Shown: positions 27,340 to 35,982 of the stretch, piece by piece
Numbering within the stretch: the first letter of the stretch is position 1
Layout: each line of letters starts with the position of its first letter
Assembly (NCBI RefSeq): GCF_900108065.1
Contig: NZ_FNVQ01000001.1
Span: forward strand, 1,674,001 to 1,738,000
Length of the DNA stretch: 64,000 nucleotides
Source: Marinobacterium lutimaris
GTDB lineage: Bacteria > Pseudomonadota > Gammaproteobacteria > Pseudomonadales > Balneatricaceae
Reading direction: 5' to 3'
Made by a program: the position numbers and the translations under genes
The notes under the pieces: generated by a model
Seen by the model: only the letters and a program-made list of their open reading frames with translations
What the model was told of the DNA's origin: nothing
Databases searched by the model: none

Positions 27340-28361
27340 AGCGACGCCCCGCCCTGCAGCTCAACCATGGCGTCGCTGTGCCAGCTGACGCTGACCTGCT
27401 GCCCGGCTCGGGGGCCGCTATCGTTGCCATGGAAGGCGTTGGCTTCGCTGGCGTTGATCACCGCCCCACCCTCCAGCTCGATCTCGTAGCGGGTATTAGC
27501 GCCCTGGTACTGCACATCGCGGACGGTGCCACCCATGCGGATATCCCCGCTGGTGTCGGCCCCGTTGACGCTGACGTACTCGGGCCGCAGGGCAAAGGAT
27601 TTTCCTGCCCGCGACAGCCGCTCACTCAGCGCGCCCCCAATCACATTGGCAGTACCGACAAACTCCGCCACAAAGGCAGTAGAGGGCCGGTTGTAGAGGT
27701 TGCGCGGCGAATCCATCTGCTCGATACGCCCCTTGTTGAACACCGCCACCCGGTCGGACATGGACAGTGCCTCGGTCTGATCATGGGTGACGAAAATAAA
27801 GGTGATCCCAAGACGGCGCTGCAGGCTCTTAAGTTCGCTCTGCATCTGCTCTCGCAGCTTGAGATCCAGTGCACCGAGCGGCTCATCCAGCAGCAGCACT
27901 TTGGGCCGGTTAACCAGTGCGCGCGCCAGGGCGATACGCTGACGCTGGCCGCCGGAGAGCTGGGCCGGTTTGCGGCTGGCATAATCGCTCAGCGCTACCA
28001 TGGCCAGCGCCTCTTCGGCACGGCTGCGGCGCTCTTTTTTACCGACGCCCTTCACCATCAGCCCGTAGGCGATGTTGTCCAGCACGTTCATATGGGGGAA
28101 CAGCGCGTAGTCCTGAAACACGGTATTGACGTTGCGCTTATAGGGCGGCAGCCCGGTGGCGTCGCGCCCTTCGATGATTACCCGCCCTTCGCTGAGCTGC
28201 TCAAAGCCGGCGATCAGGCGCAGGCAGGTGGTTTTGCCGGAGCCGGACGGCCCCAGCATGGAGAAAAACTCCCCCTCGGCGATCTCCAGCGAAACCCGGT
28301 CAACCGCGCGGACTTCGCCGTAGTGCCGGCTGACGTTGGAGAATTCGACAACTGTCGTCAT
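27336..28361 (-). CDS. ydcT: Polyamine-type ABC importer ATPase (PotA/YdcT-like)
   Basis: This 341-residue ATPase has Walker A LGPSGSGKTTCLR, signature LSGGQRQRIALARAL, Walker B VLLLDEPLGALD and the switch His of FIFVTHDQTEALSMSD. A C-terminal TOBE/OB regulatory region follows (LRPEYVSVNGAD onward), standard for the PotA branch. It is coupled by a four-base overlap to the YdcU-like gene. The 108-bp gap to the binding-protein gene holds a GC-rich stem-loop. Confidence 0.94.
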   Translation of the reverse strand: MTTVVEFSNVSRHYGEVRAVDRVSLEIAEGEFFSMLGPSGSGKTTCLRLIAGFEQLSEGRVIIEGRDATGLPPYKRNVNTVFQDYALFPHMNVLDNIAYGLMVKGVGKKERRSRAEEALAMVALSDYASRKPAQLSGGQRQRIALARALVNRPKVLLLDEPLGALDLKLREQMQSELKSLQRRLGITFIFVTHDQTEALSMSDRVAVFNKGRIEQMDSPRNLYNRPSTAFVAEFVGTANVIGGALSERLSRAGKSFALRPEYVSVNGADTSGDIRMGGTVRDVQYQGANTRYEIELEGGAVINASEANAFHGNDSGPRAGQQVSVSWHSDAMVELQGGASL

Positions 28362-28390
28362 GGCGAGCCTTCACTCCCTTAGCATCTAAT

Positions 28391-28445
28391 GACCGGGCGC
28401 GCCTTTCGCGCTTATCAGGCGTTTAAGAGAAGCGCGGCCCCGGTC
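28391..28445 (-). other. GC-rich stem-loop between binding-protein and ATPase genes
   Basis: Outer arms GACCGGG (28391-28397) and CCCGGTC (28439-28445) enclose a further GCGCG/CGCGC pairing. Such stem-loops after the binding-protein gene commonly protect that part of the mRNA from 3' decay and cause partial termination, keeping receptor levels above those of the membrane subunits. That role is inferred from position. Confidence 0.5.
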
Positions 28446-28469
28446 TCCCGTTTGCAGAATAGGCGCCGT

Positions 28470-29624
28470 TCAGCGCCCGCCCATGATGGCGATGTAGTCC
28501 TGGGTCCAGCGGCTGTAGGAGACGCAGGTTCCCTGGCTGTCACACTGTGCGGTGGGGGTTTTCCAGAAATGGACCTTTTCGAAGTTATCGAAGCCGTTGG
28601 TGGCGCAACCGTTCTCGCCCAACAGCTCGTTGCCTTCGCAGGCCGCTGGTACCGCAGGCACGGCGCCAAACCAGGCCGCCAGGTCGCCCTGGAGTTTCGG
28701 CGTGATCGACCAGTTCAGCCATTCGTAGGCACAGTTGGGGTGCGGTGCATCGGCGGCCATCATGGTGGTGTCCGCCCAACCGGTGACGCCCTCTTTCGGG
28801 AACGTCATGGCAACGGGCTGCTCCTCGCCCATCAGCAGGTTGGCCATGAACGGCCAGGAGCTGGAGGCCACCACGCCCTCATTCTTGAAGTCGCTCATCT
28901 GCACGTTGTAGTCATGCCAGTAACGGTGGATCAGGCTGTGCTGGCCGCGCAGCAGCTCCAGCACGGCGGCGTACTGGGTTTCATTCAGCTCATAGGGATC
29001 GGTAATGCCCAGCTCCGGCTGGGTCGACATCAGATAGAGTGCGGCATCGGCGATGTAGATCGGGCCGTCATAAGCCTGTACACGACCCTCGTTGGATGAA
29101 CCATCCGGCAGCTGCATATTTTCAAACACCACTTTCCAGCTCTCAGGCGCTTCCTTGAATACGTTGGTGTTGTACATCAGCACGTTGGGACCCCACTCAA
29201 AGGGTACGCCGTAGTGAACGCCATCCACGGTGTGCCAGGGCGCTTTCTGCAGACGACTGTCGATGGTGTCCCAGGCCTTGATCAGGTTCAGGTTGATCGG
29301 CTGCACCCGCTTGCCGTAGATAAGGCGCAGGGACGCATCGCCCGAGGCAGTCACCAGGTCGTAGCCTCCCTTGGCCATCAGGCTGACCATCTCGTCCGAG
29401 GTCGCGGCGGTCTTTACGTTGACGGTACAGCTGGTGTTCTTTTCAAACTCGGTGACCCAGTCAAACGCAGGGTCGGTTTCACCCCGCTCGATGTAGCCCG
29501 CCCAGGCGATGATATCGACGCGCCCTTCCCCCGGGCCGATCTCATCGAGCGCCATCGCGTTACTGCCTGTTGCCGCCAGCAGAGCACCTGCGAGGGTGCC
29601 GGTAATCAGATTAGCCTTTGCCAT
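28470..29624 (-). CDS. ydcS: Polyamine-type ABC importer binding protein (YdcS-like)
   Basis: This 384-residue periplasmic protein starts with a signal peptide (MAKANLITGTLAGALLA, cleavage near NAMALD). PotD/PotF-type features are GRVDIIAWAGYIERG, VTEFEKNTSCTVNVKTAATS, GGYDLVTASGDASLRLIYGK and AYEWLNWSI. The ATG at 29624 has AGAGGA nine bases upstream; a longer frame to 29663 has none. It is first in the ydcSTUV-patD order and is the expected putrescine or GABA-precursor receptor. In E. coli YdcS has also been linked to polyhydroxybutyrate synthesis; nothing here tests that. Confidence 0.93.
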   Translation of the reverse strand: MAKANLITGTLAGALLAATGSNAMALDEIGPGEGRVDIIAWAGYIERGETDPAFDWVTEFEKNTSCTVNVKTAATSDEMVSLMAKGGYDLVTASGDASLRLIYGKRVQPINLNLIKAWDTIDSRLQKAPWHTVDGVHYGVPFEWGPNVLMYNTNVFKEAPESWKVVFENMQLPDGSSNEGRVQAYDGPIYIADAALYLMSTQPELGITDPYELNETQYAAVLELLRGQHSLIHRYWHDYNVQMSDFKNEGVVASSSWPFMANLLMGEEQPVAMTFPKEGVTGWADTTMMAADAPHPNCAYEWLNWSITPKLQGDLAAWFGAVPAVPAACEGNELLGENGCATNGFDNFEKVHFWKTPTAQCDSQGTCVSYSRWTQDYIAIMGGR

Positions 29625-29734
29625 GGTGAAGTCCTCTAACCTTGAGTTTATCGATGCGTTCAAACCCGCTGTCGCAGTCTAGTTCGCATCCAACTGCGCC
29701 GTCTGCGTTCTCCTCAGGCTAAGGTCAGTGGCAA

Positions 29735-29786
29735 AGCTATCGCCAATTGTTAATAAAGAACGGGGCCTTCTAAAAAAGCGATAGCT
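29735..29786. promoter_or_regulatory. Inverted repeat in the divergent ydcS-lysR control region
   Basis: Perfect nine-base arms AGCTATCGC (29735-29743) and GCGATAGCT (29778-29786) are 43 bp apart centre to centre, about four helical turns. They lie in the 358-bp divergent region between ydcS and the LysR gene, where a LysR regulator would bind. The remainder of this gap shows no gene. Confidence 0.45.
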
Positions 29787-29982
29787 CCATCAGCTCAGGC
29801 TGTGATATAGATTGTTGCGGCACTAAGCGTTTGTATTACATAGCCGACCGCCCGCTAACATCCAGCCGCCAGCGGATAGGACTGCGGCGATATACTTGGA
29901 TTGCTGCGACGACGTCCGGTCGACAATCGTTTTATTGGATCGCTCCACGAGAGCATTTCCCGCGCAAAGAGCACCCAGCCCA

Positions 29983-30900
29983 ATGATGAGCCTGCGCCAG
30001 ATTCGCTACTTTATCGCCATCGCCGAGACCGGTTCGGTTTCCGCGGCGGCCCAGGCCGTGCATATCTCCCAGTCCACCCTGACTACTGCCATCAAGCAGC
30101 TGGAAGAAGAACTGGGCGCTATCCTGTTCGCCCGCCACGCCAAGGGAATGGAGCTGACTCACCAGGGGCATCAGTTCCTGCGTCAGGCCCACCTGGTGCT
30201 GGCCTCGGTGTCCAACGCCAAGCGCAGCCTGCAACAAAGCACGGAAACGGTCAGCGGCGAGATAACCCTGGGGGTAACCAGTCTGGTGGCCGGCTACTAC
30301 CTGGCCGATCTGCTGGCCCGGTTTCAGCGCATCTACCAGGGCGTGAAGATCCATGTGGTGGAGGATGACCGCAGCTATATCGAACACCTGCTGGTCAGCG
30401 GCGAGATCGACGTGGGCGTGCTGATGCTGTCCAACCTGGAGTACCGTTCGGCGCTGAATACCGAGGTGCTGACCTACTCCCGCTACCGACTCTGGTTGCC
30501 GCCGGAGCACAAACTGCTGGAGCTGGACTCCATCGGCCTAAACGAGCTCAGCGGCGAGCCGCTGATCCTGCTTAACGTCGACGAGATGGAAGAGCGGATC
30601 CGCAACCTGTTAAGTGGCAGTGGCAGCCGTCCGGTCGTCAGCCTGCGCAGCTCCTCGGTGGAGGCCGTGCGCAGCCTGGTCTCTGCCGGTATGGGCATGG
30701 CGCTGATGCCCGATATGACCTACCGGCCCTGGTCCGTGGAGGGCGACCGCGTTGAGGCACGGCGGATTCTGGAAGTGTCGGAAACGCTTGATATCGGCCT
30801 CGCCTGGCGCCGCGGCGGAGCGCGCAATCCGCTGATCGATCATTTCCTGCCGGTGGCGCGGGAGTCCCTGCCGGCCCTGCAACCGCAGAACCTGGGCTGA
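29983..30900 (+). CDS. LysR-family transcriptional regulator
   Basis: This 305-residue regulator begins MMSLRQIRYFIAIAETGS, the winged helix-turn-helix SVSAAAQAVHISQSTLTTAI and KQLEEELGAILFARHAKGME. The C-terminal type-2 periplasmic-binding-like effector domain follows (ITLGVTSLVAGYYLADLLAR, then LLVSGEIDVGVLML). I start at the ATG 29983, where the conserved domain begins, rather than at an open frame reaching 29896. It is divergent from the ydcSTUV-patD operon and 24 bp upstream of a second PatD-like gene, so it probably controls both sides in response to an amine or its aldehyde or acid product. Confidence 0.93.
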   Translation: MMSLRQIRYFIAIAETGSVSAAAQAVHISQSTLTTAIKQLEEELGAILFARHAKGMELTHQGHQFLRQAHLVLASVSNAKRSLQQSTETVSGEITLGVTSLVAGYYLADLLARFQRIYQGVKIHVVEDDRSYIEHLLVSGEIDVGVLMLSNLEYRSALNTEVLTYSRYRLWLPPEHKLLELDSIGLNELSGEPLILLNVDEMEERIRNLLSGSGSRPVVSLRSSSVEAVRSLVSAGMGMALMPDMTYRPWSVEGDRVEARRILEVSETLDIGLAWRRGGARNPLIDHFLPVARESLPALQPQNLG

Positions 30901-30924
30901 CAACCGATGCAACAGGGCATAACC

Positions 30925-32358
30925 ATGACATACCCCAGCGAACTACTGATCAACGGCGAGCGCTGTGAAGGCGAAGGGGAAGCCGAGGCGGTGATCAACC
31001 CGCGCACCGGGGCACTGATTACCGAGATCAGGGAAGCCTCCAGTGAGCAGATCAATGCCGCCATCGCCGCGGCCCGCTCAGCCTTTGCCAGCTGGAAAAG
31101 ATCGAGCCCGTCAGAGCGCGCCGCCCACCTGCTGGCGATCGCCGATGCCATCGAGGCCAGGGCCGAACCGCTGGCCAATATGGAAGCGCTGAACTGCGGC
31201 AAGCCGCGCCACCTGGTATTGCGCGATGAGATCCCCGCCGCCGCCGATGTCTTTCGCTTTTTCGCCGCCGCGGTGCGCTGCCAGAGCGCCCCTGCCGCCG
31301 GTGAGTACCTGCCCAGCAACACCAGCATGGTGCGCAGAGACGCACTGGGTGTGGTGGCAACCATCGCGCCCTGGAACTATCCGCTGATGATGGCCGCCTG
31401 GAAGATCGCGCCCGCCATCGCCGCCGGCAACACCCTGGTGTTCAAGCCCTCGGAGCAGACGCCGCTGACCACGCTGCTACTGGCGGATGCTCTCAACGCA
31501 ATTCTTCCGGCCGGCGTAGTGAATATCCTGCCGGGCCGGGGTGACAGCGTCGGCAGCCGGCTGATCAACCATCGGGATGTGGCGATGGTGTCACTGACCG
31601 GGGATATCTCCACCGGCCAGAAGGTGCAGCAGGCCGCGGTACGCACACTGAAACGCACCCATCTTGAGCTCGGCGGCAAGGCGCCGGTGCTGGTGCTCGA
31701 TGACGCCGATATCGCGGCCGTTGCTGACGCCATTGCCCATTACGGCTTTTACAACGCCGGCCAGGATTGCACCGCGGCTTGCCAGGTCTACGCCCATAAT
31801 GACGTTTATGAGGCGCTGCTGAGCGCACTGGCAGAGCGGGTTTCCAAACTGGTCTACAACCACGCCGACGACAGCAGAAATCACCTGGGCCCTTTGATCA
31901 GCCAGCGCCAGCGCAACAGCGTGGCCAGCTTTGTCGAACGGGCGCTGGAGCTGCCCCACACCGAGCTGATCAGCGGCGGCGAGATCCCGGATCTACCCGG
32001 CTTCTACTACCCGCCCACCGTGATCGCCGGCGCCCGTCATGAGGACGAGATCGTGCAGCGTGAAGTGTTCGGCCCGGTGGTCTCCGTCACCCGCTGCGAC
32101 TCGGTGGAGGATGCAATCCGTCAGGCCAACGATTCTCAGTATGGCCTCGCCTCCTCGGTCTGGTCCGGCAATATCGGCCGCGCCCTGGCCACCGCCGCAG
32201 AACTGGAATACGGCTCAACCTGGATCAACAACCACTTCCTGCTACCGGCCGAGATGCCTCACGGCGGTCTGAAACGCTCAGGTTACGGTAAGGATTTGTC
32301 GATGTTCTCGCTGGAGGATTACTCGGTGATACGGCATGTGATGGTGAATCATCAGTAG
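30925..32358 (+). CDS. Second gamma-aminobutyraldehyde dehydrogenase-like enzyme
   Basis: This 477-residue aldehyde dehydrogenase is a paralogue of the PatD at 24156-25580, sharing the pattern [19 protein letters not shown] (with Thr-Ile before it), [38 protein letters not shown], and [15 protein letters not shown] with the catalytic Cys. It ends GYGKDLSMFSLEDYSVIRHV like its paralogue. Residues are clearly diverged elsewhere, so the duplication is not recent. The ATG at 30925 aligns with the paralogue's start. It follows the LysR gene in the same direction. It may take a different omega-aminoaldehyde (for example from spermidine, cadaverine or the amine oxidase product). Confidence 0.92.
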   Translation: MTYPSELLINGERCEGEGEAEAVINPRTGALITEIREASSEQINAAIAAARSAFASWKRSSPSERAAHLLAIADAIEARAEPLANMEALNCGKPRHLVLRDEIPAAADVFRFFAAAVRCQSAPAAGEYLPSNTSMVRRDALGVVATIAPWNYPLMMAAWKIAPAIAAGNTLVFKPSEQTPLTTLLLADALNAILPAGVVNILPGRGDSVGSRLINHRDVAMVSLTGDISTGQKVQQAAVRTLKRTHLELGGKAPVLVLDDADIAAVADAIAHYGFYNAGQDCTAACQVYAHNDVYEALLSALAERVSKLVYNHADDSRNHLGPLISQRQRNSVASFVERALELPHTELISGGEIPDLPGFYYPPTVIAGARHEDEIVQREVFGPVVSVTRCDSVEDAIRQANDSQYGLASSVWSGNIGRALATAAELEYGSTWINNHFLLPAEMPHGGLKRSGYGKDLSMFSLEDYSVIRHVMVNHQ

Positions 32359-32604
32359 TACTCTGTGTGCTCTACAATCGCTTGTTCAGACCCAGGTTTC
32401 TGCTCCCGCTTGCAGTACTTTGATGCACGACATTTCTCGCCCGATGAAATGTCGTCTATGCCACACAACACCTCTGCAATACGCATTCGTTTTATAAAAG
32501 CCTTTTAAAATCAATACCAAAACCATGGCACCTCCTTTGCAAAAGCCGATTAGAGCAACCATCGAACAATTCCGCGCTCAGCATCCGATACCTAGGAGAA
32601 TGAC

Positions 32605-32946
32605 ATGGCAGCCACGTTTGAACTCAAAACCACCCCCGAGCAGCAGTTTCATTTCACCCTGGTCGACACTGATGGCATTGACCTGCTGATCGGTGGCGAG
32701 TATCCATCGCGACAGGAGGCTGAACAGGCGATCAGCGAGGTACGTACCGGCAGTCTGATGGGACACCTGATCGCGGCGGGCAAGGTCCCGGCAGGCGACA
32801 GCTTCTTTGTGATTAAGAATGGTGGCGGCGAGATCATCGCCAAAAGCCAGCTGTTCAGTTCGCAGATGGAGTTCGACAGTTCTCTGCACCAGGTGAAGGA
32901 CAATGCCTGCGTGGCCGAAATCACCGATCTGACCACAGGTAGCTGA
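32605..32946 (+). CDS. YegP-family protein with two DUF1508 repeats
   Basis: This 113-residue cytoplasmic protein is built of two tandem DUF1508 units: FELKTTPEQQFHFTLVDTDG with GGEYPSRQEAEQAISEV, then SFFVIKNGGGEIIAKSQLF with a similar ending. Such beta-alpha units are widespread and have no established activity. CTAGGAGAATGAC gives a strong ribosome-binding site before the ATG. The next gene starts four bases after its stop, so the two are likely cotranscribed. The 246-bp gap before it holds no gene that I can see. Confidence 0.85.
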   Translation: MAATFELKTTPEQQFHFTLVDTDGIDLLIGGEYPSRQEAEQAISEVRTGSLMGHLIAAGKVPAGDSFFVIKNGGGEIIAKSQLFSSQMEFDSSLHQVKDNACVAEITDLTTGS

Positions 32947-32950
32947 CGCC

Positions 32951-33592
32951 ATGGGTACAGAACTGACCCTGATCCGGGAGATGACCAGTGTCTGCGCCAC
33001 CGCCTCCGAGTGGGACGGCATCGCCCGCACGGTCAATACGCTGCTCCGTTCCGGCGACTTCAACCGCCAGTTCAACCTGATGGTCGCCGAGCTGAACAAA
33101 ACCTACGTGATGCTGGCGGACACGCTATCCCCTTTCGCCGAGCTCAATAGCGAGGAACGCTTCGTCAAACAGTTCGATGCGTTGTATGAGCAGTATCGCG
33201 GCCGCTATCTGCTCGATGTAAGCCAGCCGCGCAAGCTTGCCGACGAAACCTACGAGATCTATCTGCTGCTGCGGCAGAGCAAAGAGATCCGCACCGGTTA
33301 TCCCCTGCTGAAACGCACCTTCACGCGGCTTGATGAGTTCATCGACAAATGGGTCACCAACGATGCCTGGCTGGCGATGAGCATCGATACCCTGCTGAAG
33401 ATGCTCAACCGTTTTTTCACAGAGATCGCCGACATAAAACGGGGTGACTCTGAAGAGGCGTTCCTGGTCTACGATGCGGCCTTTGCGGAGCTGCGGATCT
33501 ATCTGGCGCTGCTGGAGAAAAAACAGGATCGGCACAGGGAGAGCCTGATGGCGGGTACAGCGGCAAGCGAAAGAATCTCGCAGGCAGGGTAA
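32951..33592 (+). CDS. Conserved-looking helical protein of unknown function
   Basis: I do not recognise this 213-residue protein. It has no signal peptide and no membrane segment. Composition and heptad-like spacing (LIREMTSVCATASEWDGIA, FNLMVAELNKTYVMLADTL, ETYEIYLLLRQSKEIRTGYP, AFAELRIYLALLEKKQDRH) indicate an all-helical, probably four-helix, fold. Codon use fits the neighbours, and tight linkage to the YegP-like gene (4-bp gap) supports it being real. The next gene, an oxygenase-like protein, follows after 81 bp. No catalytic motif is visible. Confidence 0.65.
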   Translation: MGTELTLIREMTSVCATASEWDGIARTVNTLLRSGDFNRQFNLMVAELNKTYVMLADTLSPFAELNSEERFVKQFDALYEQYRGRYLLDVSQPRKLADETYEIYLLLRQSKEIRTGYPLLKRTFTRLDEFIDKWVTNDAWLAMSIDTLLKMLNRFFTEIADIKRGDSEEAFLVYDAAFAELRIYLALLEKKQDRHRESLMAGTAASERISQAG

Positions 33593-33673
33593 GCCCCCCG
33601 CCTGCGCTGTAACCAGTTTGTTTTACCTGCGTCCTATGCTGTTCTCTCTTTTTCCGGAGGTGACAACGAATCG

Positions 33674-34366
33674 ATGGAACAGCACTCTTTATCGGCAAAG
33701 GTCTATCAAGCCAGTACCGCATTTCCCGAACACTGGAAGGTGTCCTGCGCTGAGGAGGTCAATGGCGTCGCCTTTCCCCACCTGATCATCGATAACTTTT
33801 TCACCACCGAAGAGTTTAATCAGATCAGGCAACGTGAAGCGGATGTTAAAGATAAAGAAATCAAGATCGCGCACAGCCTGATCCGGAAAAATGGCGAGGT
33901 GAAATCGGACGTTTTCGATGCACCTTTCCTGACCGGGGTCGACCGCAAATACCGCCCGCCACTGCTGGCAATGCTAGGCGTGCTGTCTAAAAAGAAAACC
34001 TCACTCTACGAATTTTCAGACTTTCACCTGATCTCCACCGGTCCCGACTACGAGCACGCCATTCATGACGACATTCCCAAAAAGCTGCTCAGTGTCGTTA
34101 TCTACATCAACCCGGAACAGAATAACGGCACCTTTATCCATGACGGCCGCTATACCAAAGAGCCGGTCGGCGAAATCGAATGGAAGCAGAACCGGGCGTT
34201 CGTGTTTTCTCGTCTGGACAGAAAGACCTTGCACTCCTACGCCGCCAACAAGGTCGATAACCGCTTCTGCGTGGTTTACAACCTCAACACCTACAAGGCG
34301 TTCAAGGCGCACTGGGCGGAAGGTAATTTCCTCAAGTTTCTGGAGAAGGGGCTGAAGTACGAATAG
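33674..34366 (+). CDS. 2-oxoglutarate/Fe(II)-dependent oxygenase-like protein
   Basis: This 230-residue protein shows the double-stranded beta-helix pattern of the prolyl-4-hydroxylase-like superfamily. AFPHLIIDNFFTTEEFNQI is the typical opening (presenting 'DNFF'). YEHAIHDDIPKKLLSVVIYI gives the HxD iron pair, NNGTFIHDGRY continues, and RKTLHSYAANKVDNRFCVVY supplies the distal His and the Arg that would hold 2-oxoglutarate. GGAGGTGA precedes the ATG. Substrate unknown; relatives hydroxylate proteins or glycan-linked residues. It follows the YegP-like and helical-protein genes in the same direction. Confidence 0.75.
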   Translation: MEQHSLSAKVYQASTAFPEHWKVSCAEEVNGVAFPHLIIDNFFTTEEFNQIRQREADVKDKEIKIAHSLIRKNGEVKSDVFDAPFLTGVDRKYRPPLLAMLGVLSKKKTSLYEFSDFHLISTGPDYEHAIHDDIPKKLLSVVIYINPEQNNGTFIHDGRYTKEPVGEIEWKQNRAFVFSRLDRKTLHSYAANKVDNRFCVVYNLNTYKAFKAHWAEGNFLKFLEKGLKYE

Positions 34367-34464
34367 GAGGTTCGCCTTTATCCCCATTCAGCCCCTGCAA
34401 TTTCGTTCAATACAGCGTGCATCTGCGTGACTAGAGTGCTCCGGAATCACCACTGGAGATATAG

Positions 34465-35064
34465 ATGCTCACTCTGCTCGCTTCCATGATCACCTTCGCC
34501 TTTGTCGGTGCCGTGACGCCAGGCCCGGTCAACCTCGTCGCCACCAGTACCGGCGCCCGGTCGGGCTGGAATGCCGCCCTGCCCCATGTGTTAGGCGCCT
34601 CGCTGGGTTATACGCTGGTCGTGATCTGCGCCGGCGCCGGTATGTCGCTGGCCAGCCAGCTGCTGCCGTCACTGACAGATGCCATGCGCTACGCGGGTGG
34701 CCTGTTTCTGCTGTACATGGCATTCAAGATCGCCACGGCCCCGGTGAATGACTCAGACCTTGAAGAGAAAAGCCCGGCAGCAGGCCTTGTCAGCGGTGCG
34801 CTGATCCAGATTCTGAACCCCAAGGCGTGGATCGTTTCGCTCTCCGGTGTCAGCCTCTATGTGACCAGCCAGCCACAGCTGGGCTATTATCTAAGCCTGT
34901 TTGTCGCCGTCTCGTTTATCTGTTGCTTCGCCGGTGTCAGCTGCTGGGCGCTGGCGGGTCACCTGATCGGCCAGCGACTCAGCCGTCCCCGCCTTCAGCG
35001 CCAGTTCAATCGCTTGATGGCGCTGCTGCTGGCGGCTGCCGTGATACTGATGCTGGTTGAGTAA
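34465..35064 (+). CDS. LysE/RhtB-family amino-acid exporter
   Basis: This 199-residue protein with about six transmembrane helices has the family opening FAFVGAVTPGPVNLVATSTG with the conserved GPVN motif, GWNAALPHVLGASLGYTLV, and the central block GLVSGALIQILNPKAWIVSL, whose NPKAW is a hallmark. LysE/RhtB proteins expel amino acids such as threonine, homoserine or lysine. An AraC regulator gene starts within 80 bp downstream in the same direction, a common pairing for induced exporters. Confidence 0.93.
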   Translation: MLTLLASMITFAFVGAVTPGPVNLVATSTGARSGWNAALPHVLGASLGYTLVVICAGAGMSLASQLLPSLTDAMRYAGGLFLLYMAFKIATAPVNDSDLEEKSPAAGLVSGALIQILNPKAWIVSLSGVSLYVTSQPQLGYYLSLFVAVSFICCFAGVSCWALAGHLIGQRLSRPRLQRQFNRLMALLLAAAVILMLVE

Positions 35065-35071
35065 GCGTGCT

Positions 35072-35143
35072 TTCAACGATGGTCTCAACGACGGCTTCAA
35101 CAATGACTTCAAAGATAGCTTCAACGATGGCTTTACCGAAAAT
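35072..35143 (+). repeat. 12-bp tandem repeat array between the exporter and AraC genes
   Basis: Six consecutive 12-bp units start at 35072: TTCAACGATGGT, CTCAACGACGGC, TTCAACAATGAC, TTCAAAGATAGC, TTCAACGATGGC and a degenerate TTTACCGAAAAT. The array begins eight bases after the exporter stop and ends at the proposed AraC start codon. One frame reads as FNDG-type tetrapeptides, another as Ser/Thr-rich leader residues, so copy-number change would not alter reading frame. Confidence 0.75.
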
Positions 35144-35957
35144 GAGATCACCCGAAAACCTCAGCCTGAAAAGCAGCCTGGTCTTGCCGGCGGTAGAGAT
35201 GCGCCTGGCGGCGAACTCCTCGGCCTGTTACCGGGCGCACTCCCATGATGAGTTCTCTTTCGGCCTGATCGACCAGGGTGCTGCCCTGTATCAGAACAGG
35301 GAGCATCTCAACCGTATTGGCCGCGGCTCACTGGTGACCATCAACCCGGCCGACCTGCACGCCTGTAACCCGGATAAGGGACGCTGGTCCTACCGGATGC
35401 TGTTTGTGGATACCGAATGGATGGGCGGACTGCAGCGGGAACTCTCGCCCTGCTCGGCCGATTATCAGCCCTTTGCTGAGGTACTCGCCACCCGCCCTGA
35501 GATCGGCCGCGATTTTGACCGGCTCTACAAGCTGCTGGACGGAGCGGGCACGGCCCTAGAAACGGAAACCGAGCTGATAGGTTTTCTCGCCCCCTTCTTC
35601 TCCGGGCAGGACAGGGATACAACCCCAGCCAGCGAACCGCCAAAATCCCTGCATCGCGTCTGCGAACTACTGGCCGACAACCTCTCTGCCAACCTCTCTC
35701 TGGACGATCTCTGCCAGGAAGCGGCCTTGAACCGCTATCAGCTGATCAGGCTGTTCCGCAAGCATTACGGCCAGCCGCCACACGCCTATCAGATCGATCA
35801 GCGCATAAAAAAAGCGCGCGCCCTGCTCAGAGACAGGAACGCGCGCCTTGACGATGTCGCCTTGCAGCTGGGCTTTGCCGACCAGTCCCACTTTCACCGC
35901 CACTTCAAGCAACGGCTGGCGATGACGCCGGGGACTTACCAGTCGTTCTGGAACTGA
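35142..35957 (+). CDS. AraC-family regulator adjacent to a LysE exporter
   Basis: The 271-residue protein has an AraC-binding cupin-like N-terminal domain (YRAHSHDEFSFGLIDQGAAL, GRGSLVTINPADLHACNP) and a C-terminal double helix-turn-helix: LSLDDLCQEAALNRYQLIRL and RLDDVALQLGFADQSHFHRH, closing with FKQRLAMTPGTYQ. The frame is open through the 12-bp repeats to 35067, but the cupin does not need those residues, so I place the start at ATG 35142 (ATG 35127 is possible). It likely senses the amino acid exported by the upstream protein. Confidence 0.88.
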   Translation: MRSPENLSLKSSLVLPAVEMRLAANSSACYRAHSHDEFSFGLIDQGAALYQNREHLNRIGRGSLVTINPADLHACNPDKGRWSYRMLFVDTEWMGGLQRELSPCSADYQPFAEVLATRPEIGRDFDRLYKLLDGAGTALETETELIGFLAPFFSGQDRDTTPASEPPKSLHRVCELLADNLSANLSLDDLCQEAALNRYQLIRLFRKHYGQPPHAYQIDQRIKKARALLRDRNARLDDVALQLGFADQSHFHRHFKQRLAMTPGTYQSFWN

Positions 35958-35982
35958 GTCGGCCAGCCCGGCTGTAAAAGAC

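Noticed and set aside
35072-35143. Regular repeats considered as a CRISPR array
   Set aside because: Units are 12 bp, contiguous and without spacers; no cas gene is present.
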